Position numbers and translations under genes: made by a program | Notes under the pieces: generated by a model | Told to the model about the DNA's origin: nothing | The model's database searches: none | What the model saw: the letters and a program-made list of their open reading frames with translations, nothing else | From: Petunia secreta | Taxonomy: Eukaryota; Streptophyta; Magnoliopsida; Solanales; Solanaceae | Length of the DNA stretch: 64,000 bases | Assembly: GCA_029990175.1 (NCBI GenBank) | Contig: JARKIP010000065.1 | Coordinates: 4,840,501 to 4,904,500, forward strand | Reading direction: 5' to 3' | Part shown: one piece after another, positions 44,263 to 57,400 of the stretch | How positions within the stretch are numbered: position 1 is the first letter of the stretch | Layout: each line of letters begins with the position of its first letter

Positions 44263-45810
44263 TACTTGTTATACTTTGGAATTCCTTGGAGCACGTCTAT
44301 CAATGGAATGTTGATACTAATCTAACTAAGTAAGCTAAAGAACTTTGTGAATGTGGGGTCCTGCAGATTCTTTTGCAACCTTCGAGAGAAAGAAGGTGGT
44401 GGTTTAGCAACAATCATTGTCTCTTTCTGTTCTACCTTCTTCTCAACTTCAACTATTATCTCGACTTCTTTCTCTTTATCAAAGCTAGACTGTTTTGGCT
44501 TCTTTGGCAGTCCTTCCAGCTCCCTACCATTTCTTAATGAAACTTTTTGCACCGGTTCCTTAGGGTTGGGATCAGTGTTGCTTGGCAGTGCTCCAAGTGG
44601 CCTTGTATTTTGATTGCTAGCAAGTTATCCCGTTTATTTTTCTAAATAACTTATGGCGCTATCCTGGTTTTGCTGGAGGGTGGTAATCTTCTAATTGAGA
44701 TCAATAGCCAGTTGTTATATCATTGCCTCGATTTCGTCGTTTTAGGCGGTTGTTGTTGTGGAGGATGTTGCACTTGCTAAGTATTACCCTTAGATTGTCT
44801 GTTGCCTTGCCAACCTTGGTTACCGCACCATGAGAAATTAGGGTTGTTCAGAAATTTAGGTAGGTAGGTGTTTCCATACTAAGCATTTTGGTTGAAGCCC
44901 CAATTCTGTTGACCCACATAACATGCAGACTCTGGGTTGGCCGAGCACACACTACCTATATGATCATCTCCACCACACACTTCACATAATAGTAGTGCTT
45001 GTACTTGTTGAAGCTGGAGTGGAGCCTGTGGCTTGCTTACCTGGACCTGTATAGCATCAATTTGTTGCTTAACAGAATGCTGCATTGCCACCATTTCAAC
45101 TCTTATAGTTGTCGGTACATCCACTTCCATCTTTCCACCTAATTTTAGGGTTTGGCGTCTGCCTGATTCACCTTGATAATGTTGACTACCTTCTGCATAT
45201 TTGTTAAGAATGATCTCTAGCTCATCATACTGCTTCTCTAGACTTGGTCCGCCAAATAAGTATCCAGTAAAATTTTACTGTTCGATTGAAGTCCCTCAAC
45301 AAAAATATGTCCCAATGTCTCTTTTGATTGGCCATAATGTGGGCAGCCTCTTAACAGTGCCTTGAACCTTTCCCATGCTTCACCTATCTCCTCTGATGAA
45401 CTCTGAATAATATCTCACCTCTGATCTTTGCAGTATTAATTTGATCAAAAACTTCCTTGCCAGTTCATCCCAGGAGTTAATGGAGTTAGGCGGGTGGATC
45501 AAAAGATACTTCTTTGCTTCACCCAATAAAGTGAATGGGAGCATATAAGTCGTACATATTCAACCGACCCATCAACGTATTTGTAAGTGTCGCTGATTTC
45601 CAAGAAATTCTGAATGTGCTGTTGAGGATCTTCATGTGATAACCCTGCGTACTGACTATTATTACTTGAAGAGTCGGATCGTACCCTCTTTCAGCTCAAA
45701 TTTACCAGTGATGGTGGGCCTTACAATAGCTTTGGCCATGTTATCAAGAGTGGGTCTGGCCACTTCCAGTATGACGCGGTTTTGATTTTCAGCCATCTCT
45801 GCAGGTTCAG
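44263..45810 (-). pseudogene. gag: Athila Gag and start of protease region
   Basis: On minus, 45795-45680 shows the N-terminus (a start near 45795, then RPTITGKFELKEGTIRL). Then the Gag core in broken frames (DGSVEYVRL, GEAKKYLLIHPPNS, WDELARKFL, RGEILF). Then the CCHC knuckle typical of Athila (CEVCGGDDHIGSVCSANPES, about 44980-44920). The last part before Tat-B has the SINIPLIDVLQGIPKY-type protease-upstream segment in shifted frames (44340-44265). Broken in several places. Confidence 0.82.
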
Positions 45811-46017
45811 GATAAGGTCTTTCTCTAGCTTTGCTTTGAGTTTGGCCTCCTTTTTTAGCCTGTGAAAAAGTTTTTTCAGGTTCAAAAGTGTAGAGTTTAT
45901 CGCCATTCTTGATCCTTCGTATTCAAGACAAAACCTGAAACACCCGAAGACAACTAAAAAAAATTAATCCTGAACAATTAACAAATAAAAGCTAATCTCG
46001 AAACTAATTAATTCTTA

Positions 46018-46042
46018 GTCCCCGGTAACGACGCCAAAAATT
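46018..46042 (-). other. Athila primer-binding site
   Basis: On minus: TTTTTGGCGTCGTTACCGGG follows the LTR end. It is one or two bases from the tRNA-Asp-type TGGCGCCGTTGCCGGGGA of Athila elements. Confidence 0.75.
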
Positions 46043-47273
46043 TGTCGCTCAAAACATACATGCAAGTATATGCGATCGATCAAGTAATAAAGTGATAAGA
46101 AAATATCGTTTCCACGAGGACTGTGATTAATTATTAACTAGACAAACTTGAAAACACATACCGTTCAAGAGAGTTCAACAAAATTTCAAATGTTTTAGTT
46201 ATAACTATTTAACAAAAAGTAAATGAAGTAAAATTTGAATGCAAGACGACTTCAAGAGTTTTAGATATTAGTGAGAGGAAATATTTCAGAGTCGTAGGAT
46301 GTTCACCAATCCAGTTGTACTCTTCGGCTAATTGACTAACTTTATTTATCTGGGTTGATAATCACAGGGTTGATTTTACTCACATGAAATTTCGATACCC
46401 TGCTCACTTATTCAAGCCAACCTAACGCCTATATGTCTATTGAATTAAAATTAACAAGAATGCATGTATTAGTCATGTATAGTGACTAACCGTGACTGTT
46501 ATGTATGTTTCTATCCTAACCACGAAACTATTCCCTGATGCCCAAGTTCAGGAACACACTCTTTTTAATTCTATTGCAACATACGGCTCCCACTTTCAAG
46601 TTCAACCTTAGATTCGTAAATAGTACTCAACAACTTGTTAGGAAATCAAGTAATTAAGAGCAGAATTAAATAAACAACTCAATATAATAAATTTAATATA
46701 TTTCAATCAATTTCAGAGTACAACTTTCATGTTTAACCCATAACCCGAGAATAAAAGTGTTTAGCTACTCATAGTCATGGTAGCTTTCTCAGAAAATAAT
46801 TCGAAAGTCATGAAACAATAGAGAGAAAAGAAGAAATTACAACTCAATTGATGAATCTTGATTGCTCTATCCTCTACTATGTTCCTTGCTTCCAAAAATA
46901 CATAAGAAGACTTAAAATATCGTTTATAATGATTTTTATATGAAGTAGAATAAGGGTAGGACGACTTAAGTTAGTCCAAACTCATGTAGGACTTCTACAG
47001 CGCAAAAATTGATGCATGCTTAGCATTGGTGGCTAGTTCGGCTCTGTTCTTGTTAGACTATTGCTTTCCCAGGCCAAACACTCTTCCATGCGAAGCATGA
47101 GGGACTGTTTTGGCTAGAATTTGCTTCCTTCCTTCTTGCTCTCATTTATGTCCAATTAATTCCTAAAACACCCTAACATACCATAATTAAATCATTGTTC
47201 GGCACATAATATCATGAAAACAAAGCAAAAGTTATAAGCAATTAATGCCAGAATACAAGAAATATACCTAACA
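46043..47273 (-). repeat. Athila 5' LTR (minus strand)
   Basis: On minus it starts TGTTAGGTATATTTCTTG and ends TGTTTTGAGCGACA; 1,231 bp. The end region (TATCACTTTATTACTTGATC) is similar to the end of the plus-strand Athila LTR at about 53240-53295, so the two are related subfamilies. Confidence 0.78.
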
Positions 47274-48119
47274 TCAAGTAGAGTCCTCATTTTACTCAAT
47301 AAACTCTGATTTAAAGAATTAAACCCATTTTTTCAGACATTTCAACTTTCAATTGTTTTAGGTCTAGACCACAAAAGGATGTCTGCCCATTTTAAACGAA
47401 AAGCCAACTATTTCCACATTTATGTTTCTCTTGTTTATGTCTGCTCGTTTGTACTACTGTAACAAAATTACATGAGAATATTACAAGTGTTTTTCAATTC
47501 TTGCAAAAATGTCCATAACTAAAAGAATAGTTGAAGAAAAAAATCTTATAATAGTATTTTAGGATGAAAAAATATTTTGAGTCCTAAAGTTTAATGAAGA
47601 AAAATATGCATTCCAATATGTCTCATTTATAGCTAATTAGTCACTTCCTTTGTACCATTTTGCATGTCATTAACAAATAACAATATGGAGTCGGAAGATA
47701 TTTTCTTTAAATACATTTCTAAATATTTTTCTATCATTAACATTGGAATTTGCATTATGCAAGAAAATAAAGGGATGATCAAATTTTATGCTGAAAATTA
47801 GCTAAAGTTAGACCCTTGTACGCCCCAATTCACTATTTATTGAACCGAGTGAGCATTAATTAGAGGAGATATTATTATACATAAGCGGAAAGATAGTTAA
47901 ATTCTACATTTTGACATGTCAAAGACCATGAGAAATATTCAATAACAGCAACGATAATATATCAGTATAATCTCATACCTTGAGTAAGGTAGAGAGTGTT
48001 TTCAACAGATTATTGGCTCATTAAAAATTATTAAAAATATATGTTTGAAAAGAAAGAAGAAAATACGAAGATGTAGAAGATACTGACATCTAAAGAAAAC
48101 TAATGATTACTAAGGTAAA
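47274..48119. other. AT-rich stretch, nothing recognised
   Basis: No ORF over 60 codons, no repeat structure and no RNA gene seen. It lies between the Athila LTR and the SIRE-like remnant. Confidence 0.6.
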
Positions 48120-49760
48120 AAAGAAAAAAAAATAATATGGTCCTGGTCCTGAAGAGTTCAATCGTGTATCATCTTATAAGACTGCTAAGGAAATATGGGA
48201 TGCGTTGCAGGTTGCGCATGAAGGAACCACAGAAGTGAAGGATTCCAAACGAAGAATGCTGAAAAGGCAATTTGAACTTTTTACCATGGGTGAAGCATGA
48301 GGCCGATTTGTTGATGGAAAGGGCCAAAAATACGAAGCAACTTGAGGCACTTGTCAAACACTTCAATGTTCAGCTTTGAATCCTCATATCCTATCCCATT
48401 CTGTTCTAATTCCTTCTCTCTACCTGTTGTCTACCCTCTCTTATGCTCTCCTGATCACATGTGGTTGGATGTTTAAGACAATTTATTCTGTTGTGTACTA
48501 AATATTGGGGTTGTGCTGATAACACAACCTGGATGATGATTTTAAATTTTCTTATGCTTATGAATGTTTCATGCTTTAGTCATTGGTTTTGATTGGGCCC
48601 TTATTCTTGCTTATGTGTGCTATTATTACTGACTTGTTGCCTTGTGCTTTAGACTGAGTTTCACTGACAAGTTCGTGCAGGGATTCGAATCTTTTCGATG
48701 ATGCCAAAAGGGGGAAGAAGGAAATGTTGGAGTGTTTGTGACCTAATTCATCATCTGTTTCTTTTCTACTTGTTATCTTTTGTTGTTTGCTGGTATTTAT
48801 GTCTACTCAGGTTCTTGGGCAACATTTGTTTGTCATCATCAAAAAGGGGGAATTTGTTGAGAGCTGGTTTTGAAGTATGACAAACGAGAAGGACTCCGAG
48901 GTTCTCACTAAGGACCTAGTCCTTAGAATGAAGGGCACAGGTGATCGAAAAGATTACGGGTTGCAAATCCCTGCGGAACTAGGAGTAGTGGCGCGTGACT
49001 GAATATGCATCCTAGTCAGACTAAAAGAAGCTGTGTCCAGGCTGCGTCTGCGAAGTGTGAAAATGAGTTGGACTTCAACAAGGAAAGGAGTTACTGGGAA
49101 TCTTGACTTGCCTTAATTAAAAGGATTCCTTGTAGAACTCTACTAGGGTTTCAAGACCCATATATATGCAAGTAATAGAGGCAGCCGAAAATAGTTATTC
49201 ACAAACGGAGAGTTGAGAGCATACAAAGGCGATCTAGCATCTTTCTACGTGAGTAAACTGAGCAAGACAACTTGAGTGCAAGCAGTGTATCGAGTCTAGA
49301 TTTTCTGTCTAGGTTCGTCAAGTTGCAAGTTGTCTTTAATTAGAGCTTTCATAGTTTTACCTATTGGCTTATTCAGAAGCGCATGTATTAGGTGAACTTT
49401 TGTGTAATTACTGAGAAGCTAGAGTTTAGCTTTGAGTAGTAATCAGGGTCTAGAGTGTATCCCCTTGGTTACAGAGTTTGTAATCAGAAACGTTGCTCTT
49501 GTGTTAGTGGATTCAGTGCTAAAATTCCAGAGTGTGGGTCGTGGTTTTTTCTCCCTTGAGCAAGGAGTTTTTCCACGTAAAAAATCCTTGTGTTCTTGTG
49601 TGTATGTTTTGTATGGTTTAGTGTTCCAGGCAGAAGAAGAGATATTCTGAGAACTATGTTCTTCTCTAGGAGAACAAGGTTCTTGTAACGAAAATCGGAG
49701 GACACTATTCAACCCCCCCCCCCCCTTCTAGTGTCTTAAGGAGGTGCATTAAGCGTAACA
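48120..49760 (+). mobile_element. SIRE/Maximus-like Copia remnant with LTR
   Basis: A gag fragment (48150-48300, plus strand) reads TAKEIWDALQVAHEGT followed by KRRMLKRQFELFTMGE, the UBN2-type Gag of SIRE-like elements. It is followed by non-coding DNA and a purine-rich tract (CATCATCAAAAAGGGGGAAT) that precedes the LTR. A related GATGCCAAAAGGGGGAAG lies at about 48700. Pol is absent, so most of the internal region has been deleted. Confidence 0.75.
48855..49760 (+). repeat. SIRE-like LTR
   Basis: Starts TGTTGAGAGCTGG after the polypurine tract and ends AAGCGTAACA; 906 bp. A run of 13 C (49723-49735) near its 3' end is a known trait of SIRE-type LTRs. Probably the 3' LTR. Confidence 0.8.
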
Positions 49761-50012
49761 GATGGTGACATGAAAATTGAGCCACCCGAGCCTATGAAGA
49801 AACCCAAGGAGGAGGAACAAGGTGCCTATATTTTAAAGTTTGCGATGCCGAAGAGGCAAAAAAACATCCCTCATTTAAAGGCCAAGAAGTGTAAAATGCG
49901 ACATTGGTTACTTGGTCCTTTTGTATTTTTGCCACCACCCCAATACCATAGCCGTAAGTTTGAGGCAAAGTTGGGGATTCAATTCATAAGTTCAAAGTGG
50001 AAGCAAAAGTGA
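49761..50012 (+). pseudogene. C-terminal fragment of an Athila-type ORF
   Basis: An open frame rich in K, P and E (EPMKKPKEEEQGAYILKFAM, then HWLLGPFVFLPPP) ends with TGA at 50010. It precedes the 'GCTTCTCGGGAGGCAACCCG' segment that follows coding regions in Athila elements. It could be an integrase tail or the third ORF; not resolved. Confidence 0.45.
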
Positions 50013-52021
50013 TGATGTTGTCTTCGTCGTGCCACGACGTTAACTAAGGCGCTTCTCGGGAGGCAACCCGAATTTGTACTTGTATTATTTTATTTATAGT
50101 GTCACATAGTTTTTGTTTTTTCTTGGATTACAGGTTCATGTAATGTCGAGGCTAAGTGTGCGGTGTCCTCACCCTTGCCTAATATTGATGACCTGATGAG
50201 GGAAGTCTGAGTACCTCATACTATATGGAAGCTTGGAGGATGCTAGCACCAAGGACTAGAACCTTCAGGGAAGTTTTCTTTACCCTTGCACTTTCTTATT
50301 ATTAGCACTGAGGACAGTGCTTAGTTTAAGTGTGGGGTGGGGGAACTACCCTTTTATTTATTTTTGAGGTTAGTGATGCATGTACCGTAGGATTTTTCTT
50401 TTGTCACTTGACTTTATTTTTATTTGTTTCTTGCTTTAATATATGAAAAGAAAATTAGAAAACCAATGAAAAATTCCAAAAAGATTTTCCTTTTAGTCTT
50501 TATTAGTGGGGAGACCTTTGAACCGGGTATTTTTTTATTTTTAGGATTATAATAGTTAGTATAGGTGACCCTAGACGAAAGGAATAGGTAGAATGCTAGG
50601 TGTCTTTGACTTGTTTGATACCGGTGTACTTGAATTTGTTGCATGTGCTATGTGTGGTATCCTTTGGTTTTAAATTGTGATGCATGCCTAGAGGAAAAAA
50701 ATGGAACGACCCCCTTGAGATGCTTGAGTCCACTTGCTTGACTTTGTTGTGAACTTTTGTGCATTAGTGCTTAATTTTCCACAAGTTGCACTCTAAATGC
50801 TTGATTGAGAGTTGTTGATGGAGCCTTTTTGTGTGGACCATGTGCAATGTGTGTTGTGAGGGATATTCTTATTTTACTCCATGTTTGCATATTAATGTCT
50901 AGAACTTGCCCCGTGAGTGTGCAAAGCGAAATCCTAGGTTTGCTCTAGTCGGGAAATGATACAAGGCTTTCTTTTGATTTGCCTACCCCTACATATACAC
51001 CTTGGACTTGATTGTTGTTATTTCTTTGATCTTTTGTTGGCACCCACACCCCGAGCCTACCCATTTGTTCTAAATTGTTCTCTTTTGGCCCTATACTCCT
51101 TAAGCACTTTAGTTGATATTGTGATATTATTGCGGAGTTGTGGATGAATATTGGGAGGTTGTTGAGTGGAACCAATGAAAGGGAATACTTGAATGAATTG
51201 TGTAGTAGTTGTTTATGAGCGTTTGCAAGGTTGGAAAGTAATGAAATTGAAAAAAAAAAAAAAAGAGCAAAGTTGAAAAGAAAAGAAAAAAATTGTGGAA
51301 AAAGAAAAAAAGAGAAAAGAATATTCATTCCTTGCTAGTGTGTGCTTAAAAGAAAAATTGCTACTTGTTGAGAAGGTGTGTGTGTGAAAGTTGTTGATTG
51401 GGTGGCTTTGATGAGATTTTTGCTTAATTAATTGTGATGTATTAAAGTGCTTAGGGAGGTAGTCACTATTACCCATATGTATCCTACCCGCCCCTTAGCC
51501 TACATTACAACCTTTTTAAAGTCCTAGTTAATCCCGATTGGAGTGAGCTTACATTAGTGGAGTCCTACACTACGGGCAAGCCTATGGTACATCATGTGTG
51601 ATATGTGAGCTTTTCATGAGAGTGAGTGAATTCTTTCTATGCTATTGTCCCCGTTCTATTCTTGATATTCATTGTTGTGCGCGATATTTGGGGGACACTC
51701 TCTTGCTTCATTTTGGTGAGGGCACATGGTTTGCATGAGATAGGTGAAGTTGTGGCTTCTTGGTTGAGTAGATAGGTGTGATTTTGTGGGAGCATGGTTG
51801 CAATGAGTTGAGTTTGTGCATTTGAGCTATCTTGGGGTGGTTGTTCTCGTGTTTTTGAGTTTGATATATTATTGGCATGTTTGTTGGACCCATAGTAGTC
51901 ATGCATTCATTTGTTCAATGGTCGGTATCAACCATAGTCATAGGCAGACCTGTTCTACCTAGGTTGGGAAGTTATTTATGATTGCTCGAGGGCGAGCAAA
52001 GGTTCAAGTGTGGGGTGGTGA
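50013..52021 (+). other. Athila 3' untranslated region
   Basis: Contains TAAGTGTGGGGTGGGGGAAC at about 50330 and CAAGTGTGGGGTGGTGATG at about 52005-52023. The repeated GTGTGGGGTGG motif is the polypurine-type sequence of Athila elements, the second copy being next to the LTR. 51245-51335 is A-rich simple sequence. ORFs on the minus strand here are low-complexity chance frames. Confidence 0.65.
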
Positions 52022-53295
52022 TGTTTGGCATTTTATGCCTATATTTCCTTAATATTTCCTCACGTTTGAGTACTTTATTCGCGCGTTTTCTAGTTAATAA
52101 ATGTGATTTTGCACTGATTTTATGTCGTATGATTGTAGATTGTTATGAAGTGCAATTGGAGCTTTAAAGAGCATGATCGAGCAAGAAAAGATTGGATTTG
52201 GATTGAGGATTGGATCGAACATACGAAGGCACAACGCGACGCGAGCTGCAGACGAAGGAGGCAGGAATTTGGCCTGGCGCTTTGAGTGGCGCGGGGCGCC
52301 CCAAAACCGCCCAAGTTTCGACGGGTTCTGCCTGGGTTGGCGCGTTCGGGGGCGCGGGGCACCAGCTACAGCGCCCCTGGAGCGTTTTTGGACTTCCTAT
52401 TTCGTCTAGGCTTAGGTGTAACTTATTACTAGGCCTTTGTAAACCCTATAAATACTCTTTTACTTCATTTTTTATAGGAGTTCAGAATTTGGAGCAAGTT
52501 TTGGAGGAGAGGGGAGGAGCCCTAGATGTCTTCTAACAAGTTCTTTCTCTTTTTCTCTTATTCTTCTCCTTAATTCTATAGTTTGTTCGTTCTAGGGTTA
52601 GAGTAAATACATGAAGGTTGATGTTTAAAAGTTGATTTCTATATATTGATTTACCATTACGGATTGTTTATTCTTTCTTGATCCTAATTGTTTGATTATT
52701 GAGGCCTGATAATTGAACACTATCTATGGTTTCTAGATTGAACTCGAAAGAGAGAATTTATGAACGCAATAAGAAAGAATAGGGCTTGATTGTGAACCTG
52801 GGCATCGGGGAACCAATTTGTGAGTAGGATAGACATATACTTGCTCGCCTAGCTTAACTGATCACCGAATTCGTTAATGCGTGCACGTGATTCAACCCAT
52901 AGACATATAGGGATTGGAGTAGCCTGCATAGAGCGTGAAGAATCGAAAGGTTTTCACGGGTACATTTAATCTGTAGTTAGCAATCTAGGAAATCAAGAAG
53001 TAGAATCAACTGGAAAACTCAACTGGATTGTTCGTAACTCTGACCCTGGACCGTTTCTCCTTATCATTGATAACAACTATAGTTTGCTCTTGAATACTTG
53101 ATTTCAATTACTTGTTTTTTAATTATTTTCTTTAGTTAGTAAATTTGACAATCATCATTGAAAAAGATCCCTGAATAGTTAATAGGAAATTGTTTGTTAG
53201 AAGTCCAGTCTGAATAGTCCTCGTGGGAATGATACTCTACTTATCACTTTATTACTTGTCGACCACGTATACTTGCGTGTGCGTTGGGAGCAACA
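52022..53295 (+). repeat. Athila 3' LTR (plus strand)
   Basis: TGTTTGGCATTTTATGCC to GCGTTGGGAGCAACA; about 1,274 bp. The start could also be three bases earlier (TGATGTTTGG). It contains a GC-rich segment (about 52250-52395), and CTATAAATACTC at about 52446, a likely LTR TATA box. It ends exactly where the truncated Copia-B 5' LTR begins. Confidence 0.78.
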
Positions 53296-53396
53296 GAAGA
53301 CACACTTGAAACACTTTGAGAATTATACAAGTTCTTCCTTCTCCTCTCATATATTTTGTCTTGTTCTTGCACTAGTTTACTATTAGTTTTACAACA
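53296..53396 (+). repeat. Copia-B 5' LTR stub
   Basis: Begins GAAGACACACTTGAAACACT and ends TTTTACAACA. The first 184 bp of this LTR are missing; the Athila LTR stands in their place. Confidence 0.9.
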
Positions 53397-54214
53397 CGTT
53401 ATCAGCACGAGTCTCTATTTTATTATACGATTTAGAAGAAATGAAAAGCAAATTATGATGCAATTGATAGAAGCCAACGTTCTGGTTGCTAACACAAGAT
53501 AAGTTTTTTTTGTTTCTAAATTCCTTCATATTATGTTTTTTGTTAATATCAAAATTAATAGTACCCTATTTTCATTTTGTTTTATACTACTTTAAATTGT
53601 GGAAACTTTTCACTGACTACAACTTTTGTCTTTCTTCCATTGTTTGGTTGATTTTGTAGCTATCCTTTGACAACAATTTAAGGGTGCATGGCCTAGCAAC
53701 ATGGTTTTGTAGATCAGTTCTACTCATGTTTCAAGGTAAACTACTTGTGAGAGCAAACATGGATTATGTAGTATGGTTAATATTTTACTCTCACATAGAT
53801 ATATGGAATGAAACAAATATGGTAACTTTTAAAGAATGCTTCTTTGATTTATAGTTGAGTATAAATTTTTATACTCTTGGTAAGTGGAGACCGGATAAAT
53901 AATGCTTATTCTTTTTATGATCTTTACCCGATAGATTAGTGCTATATCATTGATACATGATTACAGTACTATGTTTCAATTACACGAAGCATGAGTACCT
54001 TTGAGTATTGTACTTCAAATCACATTATATGTACACACTTTGGCCTATTATGCCATTAGTTAAGGGTAACACATCATATTCAACTCCTAATGCATTATGG
54101 CGTAACACGCTTTTGCGATAATAAGATATTGATGGCATAATGATGATTGAGGCAAACTAAAGTATTATCAAAAAGATAAAGTATTTTTGATAAAAATCAT
54201 GAAGCCCGTCCACT

Positions 54215-54370
54215 AAATAGGCTCCATTCATAAAGGTGAATGTGGGAGCAATATATGCTCCATTCCCTAAGATGAATGTGGGAGCAAGACAAGCTCCATT
54301 CCATAAGGTGAATGTGGGAGCACAACATAATGCTCCATTCTCATATGTAAATGTAGTAGCAATACATAAT
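54215..54370 (+). repeat. Short tandem repeat, about 38-40 bp unit, in Copia-B gag region
   Basis: Four imperfect units have a GCTCCATTC...AAGGTGAATGTGGGAGCA core. On plus they translate as repeats of K-(M/V)-NVGA-x3-APF. They are followed by a second short tandem repeat (54374-54480) with a GAAAGAAGGCAAA core of about 28-30 bp. Such repeats occur near the end of gag in this Copia group. Confidence 0.75.
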
Positions 54371-54489
54371 ATACCTGAAAGAAGGCAAATTATCATTATG
54401 TCTGAAAGAAGACACAACATCATATGCTTGAAAGAAGGCAAAATGTCTTTATGTCTAAAAGAAGGCAAATAATTTTATGTTTAAAAGAC

Positions 54490-57400
54490 GATAAAATATT
54501 ACCATGATAGAGACCATGGATGTGGACGTGGCAAGGGATGAAATAATAGTCATCATTGTGAAATAAATAAGAGAACAATGAGGGTTCTCAAAAAGTAACC
54601 GTTCAAATGGTAAATATAATAATGCCCTCAATGTATTATATGAGCATGAGGCAAGTCCAAATGATTATGGTCCATTCCTTGCAGTAAATGAGACAATTCA
54701 TAATAAAAATTATGAATATAGACCCGTTCACCGAAGTGAATGTGGCAATATGTGATAAAATATCAAAACTCGCCTCCAGAAGAGGTTCGAGAAAGATGAA
54801 TATGGACGTGCCCATGCGTGGTTGATAAAGTACCACAACTCACCTCTAGAAAATGTTCGACTATAATAATTCTATTATTTATTGTGGCATAAATGGTCAT
54901 TGCTCTCATACAGAACGTACGCCATAATTATGTATTATTATGAATTACATAAGAGCAAGTGAAGCAAGAAATTGATCTTGCCTATAATGATTTTACCATG
55001 AGAAAAATAATATGATTTTCTCTTTGAAAGGAGATATTCACCATATGGTTGGTGTAACATAATATATGGTAGTACAAAGCTATTTGAGTGCTCCGGAAGA
55101 GCCAAAATATTACTACCTGGAGGAATGAGATTGATGAAATATTTACTGTAGTATGTCTCAAAGAAATTTATTAAGTTTCAAATATATTTTTCGAAATTGC
55201 TATCATATTGAGACTACAAGTATGGGAAGATTTAATATCTTCATATGACTACAGTCATAGCGGGTAAGATATATGTATATAATAAAGGGTTACCCGCCTC
55301 TTCCTCCAGTTTGTACCATATAAATATAAGAATATCGGGTGAGATATATGTGCTTGAAAGGCTCCCTGTCTCTTCCTCGAGTATGTACTACTCAAAATAT
55401 AAGTGTGGTAAAATTATATGTGCATGCCACAATAAACTTTTAGTTTGTGTTACAATGCCCATGCTACAGTAAACTAGAAGTTTACTAGATGAATAAATTT
55501 ATAAGTTGGCATGACCGGTTTGACCATCCCGGTTCAAATATGATGCACAAGGTATATAAATGAGAATTCACATGGGTATATACTGAAGAATCAGGATTCT
55601 TCAAGAATTCTTTTTGTGCTGCTTGTTCTCAAGATAAATAAATTATTCGACCAACTAAATTTGGGATCAGGATCCCCGTACTTCTAGAATGTATAAAAGG
55701 TGAATATGGGCCCATTCACCTGCCATGTGGACCATATAATTATTATAAATAGATGCATCTATGATAAGGTCACATGTGCGTTTTATTACAAATCCGCAAT
55801 AGTATTTGCGAGGTTAAGTATTTGCTCAAATAAATCTTATTACGAGCATATTTCCAGATTATGCAATCAAGACAAGTTATCTTGATAATGTTGGCAAGCA
55901 TGTTTAGCAGATTCATATATTGAAAGCCTCAAATTGCTAAACCATGCATATGAGAACAATGCTACCTAAATCAGGTATGAAATATGGTATATCCATAAAG
56001 CAGCTCTTGTGCGTGACATGCCGCCAAATGAATTCCCCCTCATAATTAGTTCAGGGTCAGGAATCAAATATTTTCCATCTAATAATTTTATGTGCTGTAT
56101 ATTATCAATTGCTCCACCTCAACGCACAAAGATGGATCTCATATATGGTTTGGGAACGAATGTTAGTTTGGCTAACATTAGGGGGAGAAATTAAAGCAGC
56201 TGAGGAATAAATAAATTAAATTATCATTTGATTATGATCCTCATATAAAGATAATTAATCAAATGATAATGCAAGTCACTGCCAGACGCATTACTGACCC
56301 AAAGAAAAATATTATATTCAAGCTGCTAATGCTCCTGATGTCCTGGTGAGACAATCTATTTATGTCAATGAGTCTAAGGCACGCCTGAAGCGTGATAGAC
56401 CACTCAGTTCTAAAAGATAAATCCTTGAAAAAGGAAAGGAGCAAATGATTATGATGGTCAAATAAGGAGGCAGGGCTCTAAAATAGCTCACGACATAACA
56501 CTTCATAAAACCTCATCAGGAGAGGTTCAGGTACCTGAAAATTTATGAATGTGAAGAGATCTCAATATGTTATGTCGGATTGGGAACTGAGATATGAAAT
56601 TATCGTCGACGATATCTTACATATATTATAAAGCTCAATATTATATGATTATGAGGATCTTGAGCTTAAGTCTGTTAGGAATACAAACATGAAATTATTG
56701 GCCAAAAATAGCAAAACGCATTCAAGAAAAATTGGTTTCACCCGAGTGACGTGAAATTTTTGGACCTATAGTCCAAACACCTGAAGGTGCAAAGCCAGTG
56801 GTGTACAAAGATATTTTGTGCAAAAAATATTGATAATAATAAGTCGTTAAATGTAAAGTACGACTTGAGGCACAAAAATCTGACATTGAGTATATGGAGC
56901 TATATTCTCCTTTTGGTGGATGCAATCACCTTCAGGTATGTTGTATGTCTGGCAGTGCATGAAAGACTTGATATGCGGATGAATGTTGCAACAGCCTTTT
57001 ATATGGCTCATTGAGAAACAATATATTTATCCTTGACGGATTCAAAATCCTTGAAGAATGTAAAGGTTCCCGGGAAACCTATTCAATGAAGCTTCATAAA
57101 TATTTATACGGATTAAAACAATCCGGCCACATGTGGGAAAATTGCGTTTGCGAGCTTCTTGATATTTAAATATTATATTTTAATGAAATTGGTGCGTTGA
57201 AGTATCTTACCAAATATACTCCACTGGTTATAGCTTTTGTTATGAGCTTATTGGTAAGATATAGTTCTTCCTCAATGCGAAAACATCAGAAGAATACATG
57301 GTATCTACTTGATCCACAAAGTCTAATATCAACTTGGTATTTATTTGTTGTGGTAGAATACTTATATTGTGGAACTTTATAAAATCAATTGTTGCTGGTA

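Larger units (their letters stand above)
44263..47273 (-). mobile_element. Athila element, 5' part (minus strand)
   Basis: From right to left it has a 5' LTR (46043-47273), an Athila-type primer site, and gag to the start of the protease region at 44263, where Tat-B is inserted. The rest of the element is missing from the expected place left of Tat-B, because Tat-B's 3' LTR is itself cut at 27332. Confidence 0.8.
49761..53295 (+). mobile_element. Athila element, 3' end (plus strand)
   Basis: It begins abruptly after the SIRE-like LTR. It holds a short C-terminal coding piece, about 2 kb of the long non-coding 3' region typical of Athila, and the 3' LTR. Gag, pol and 5' LTR are missing. Confidence 0.72.

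Noticed and set aside
50945..51476. Phenylalanine/leucine-rich minus-strand ORFs that look like membrane proteins
   Set aside because: They come from A-rich simple sequence in the Athila 3' untranslated region.
54157..54468. 103-codon minus-strand ORF with repeated units
   Set aside because: It only translates the short tandem repeats of the Copia-B gag region in reverse.
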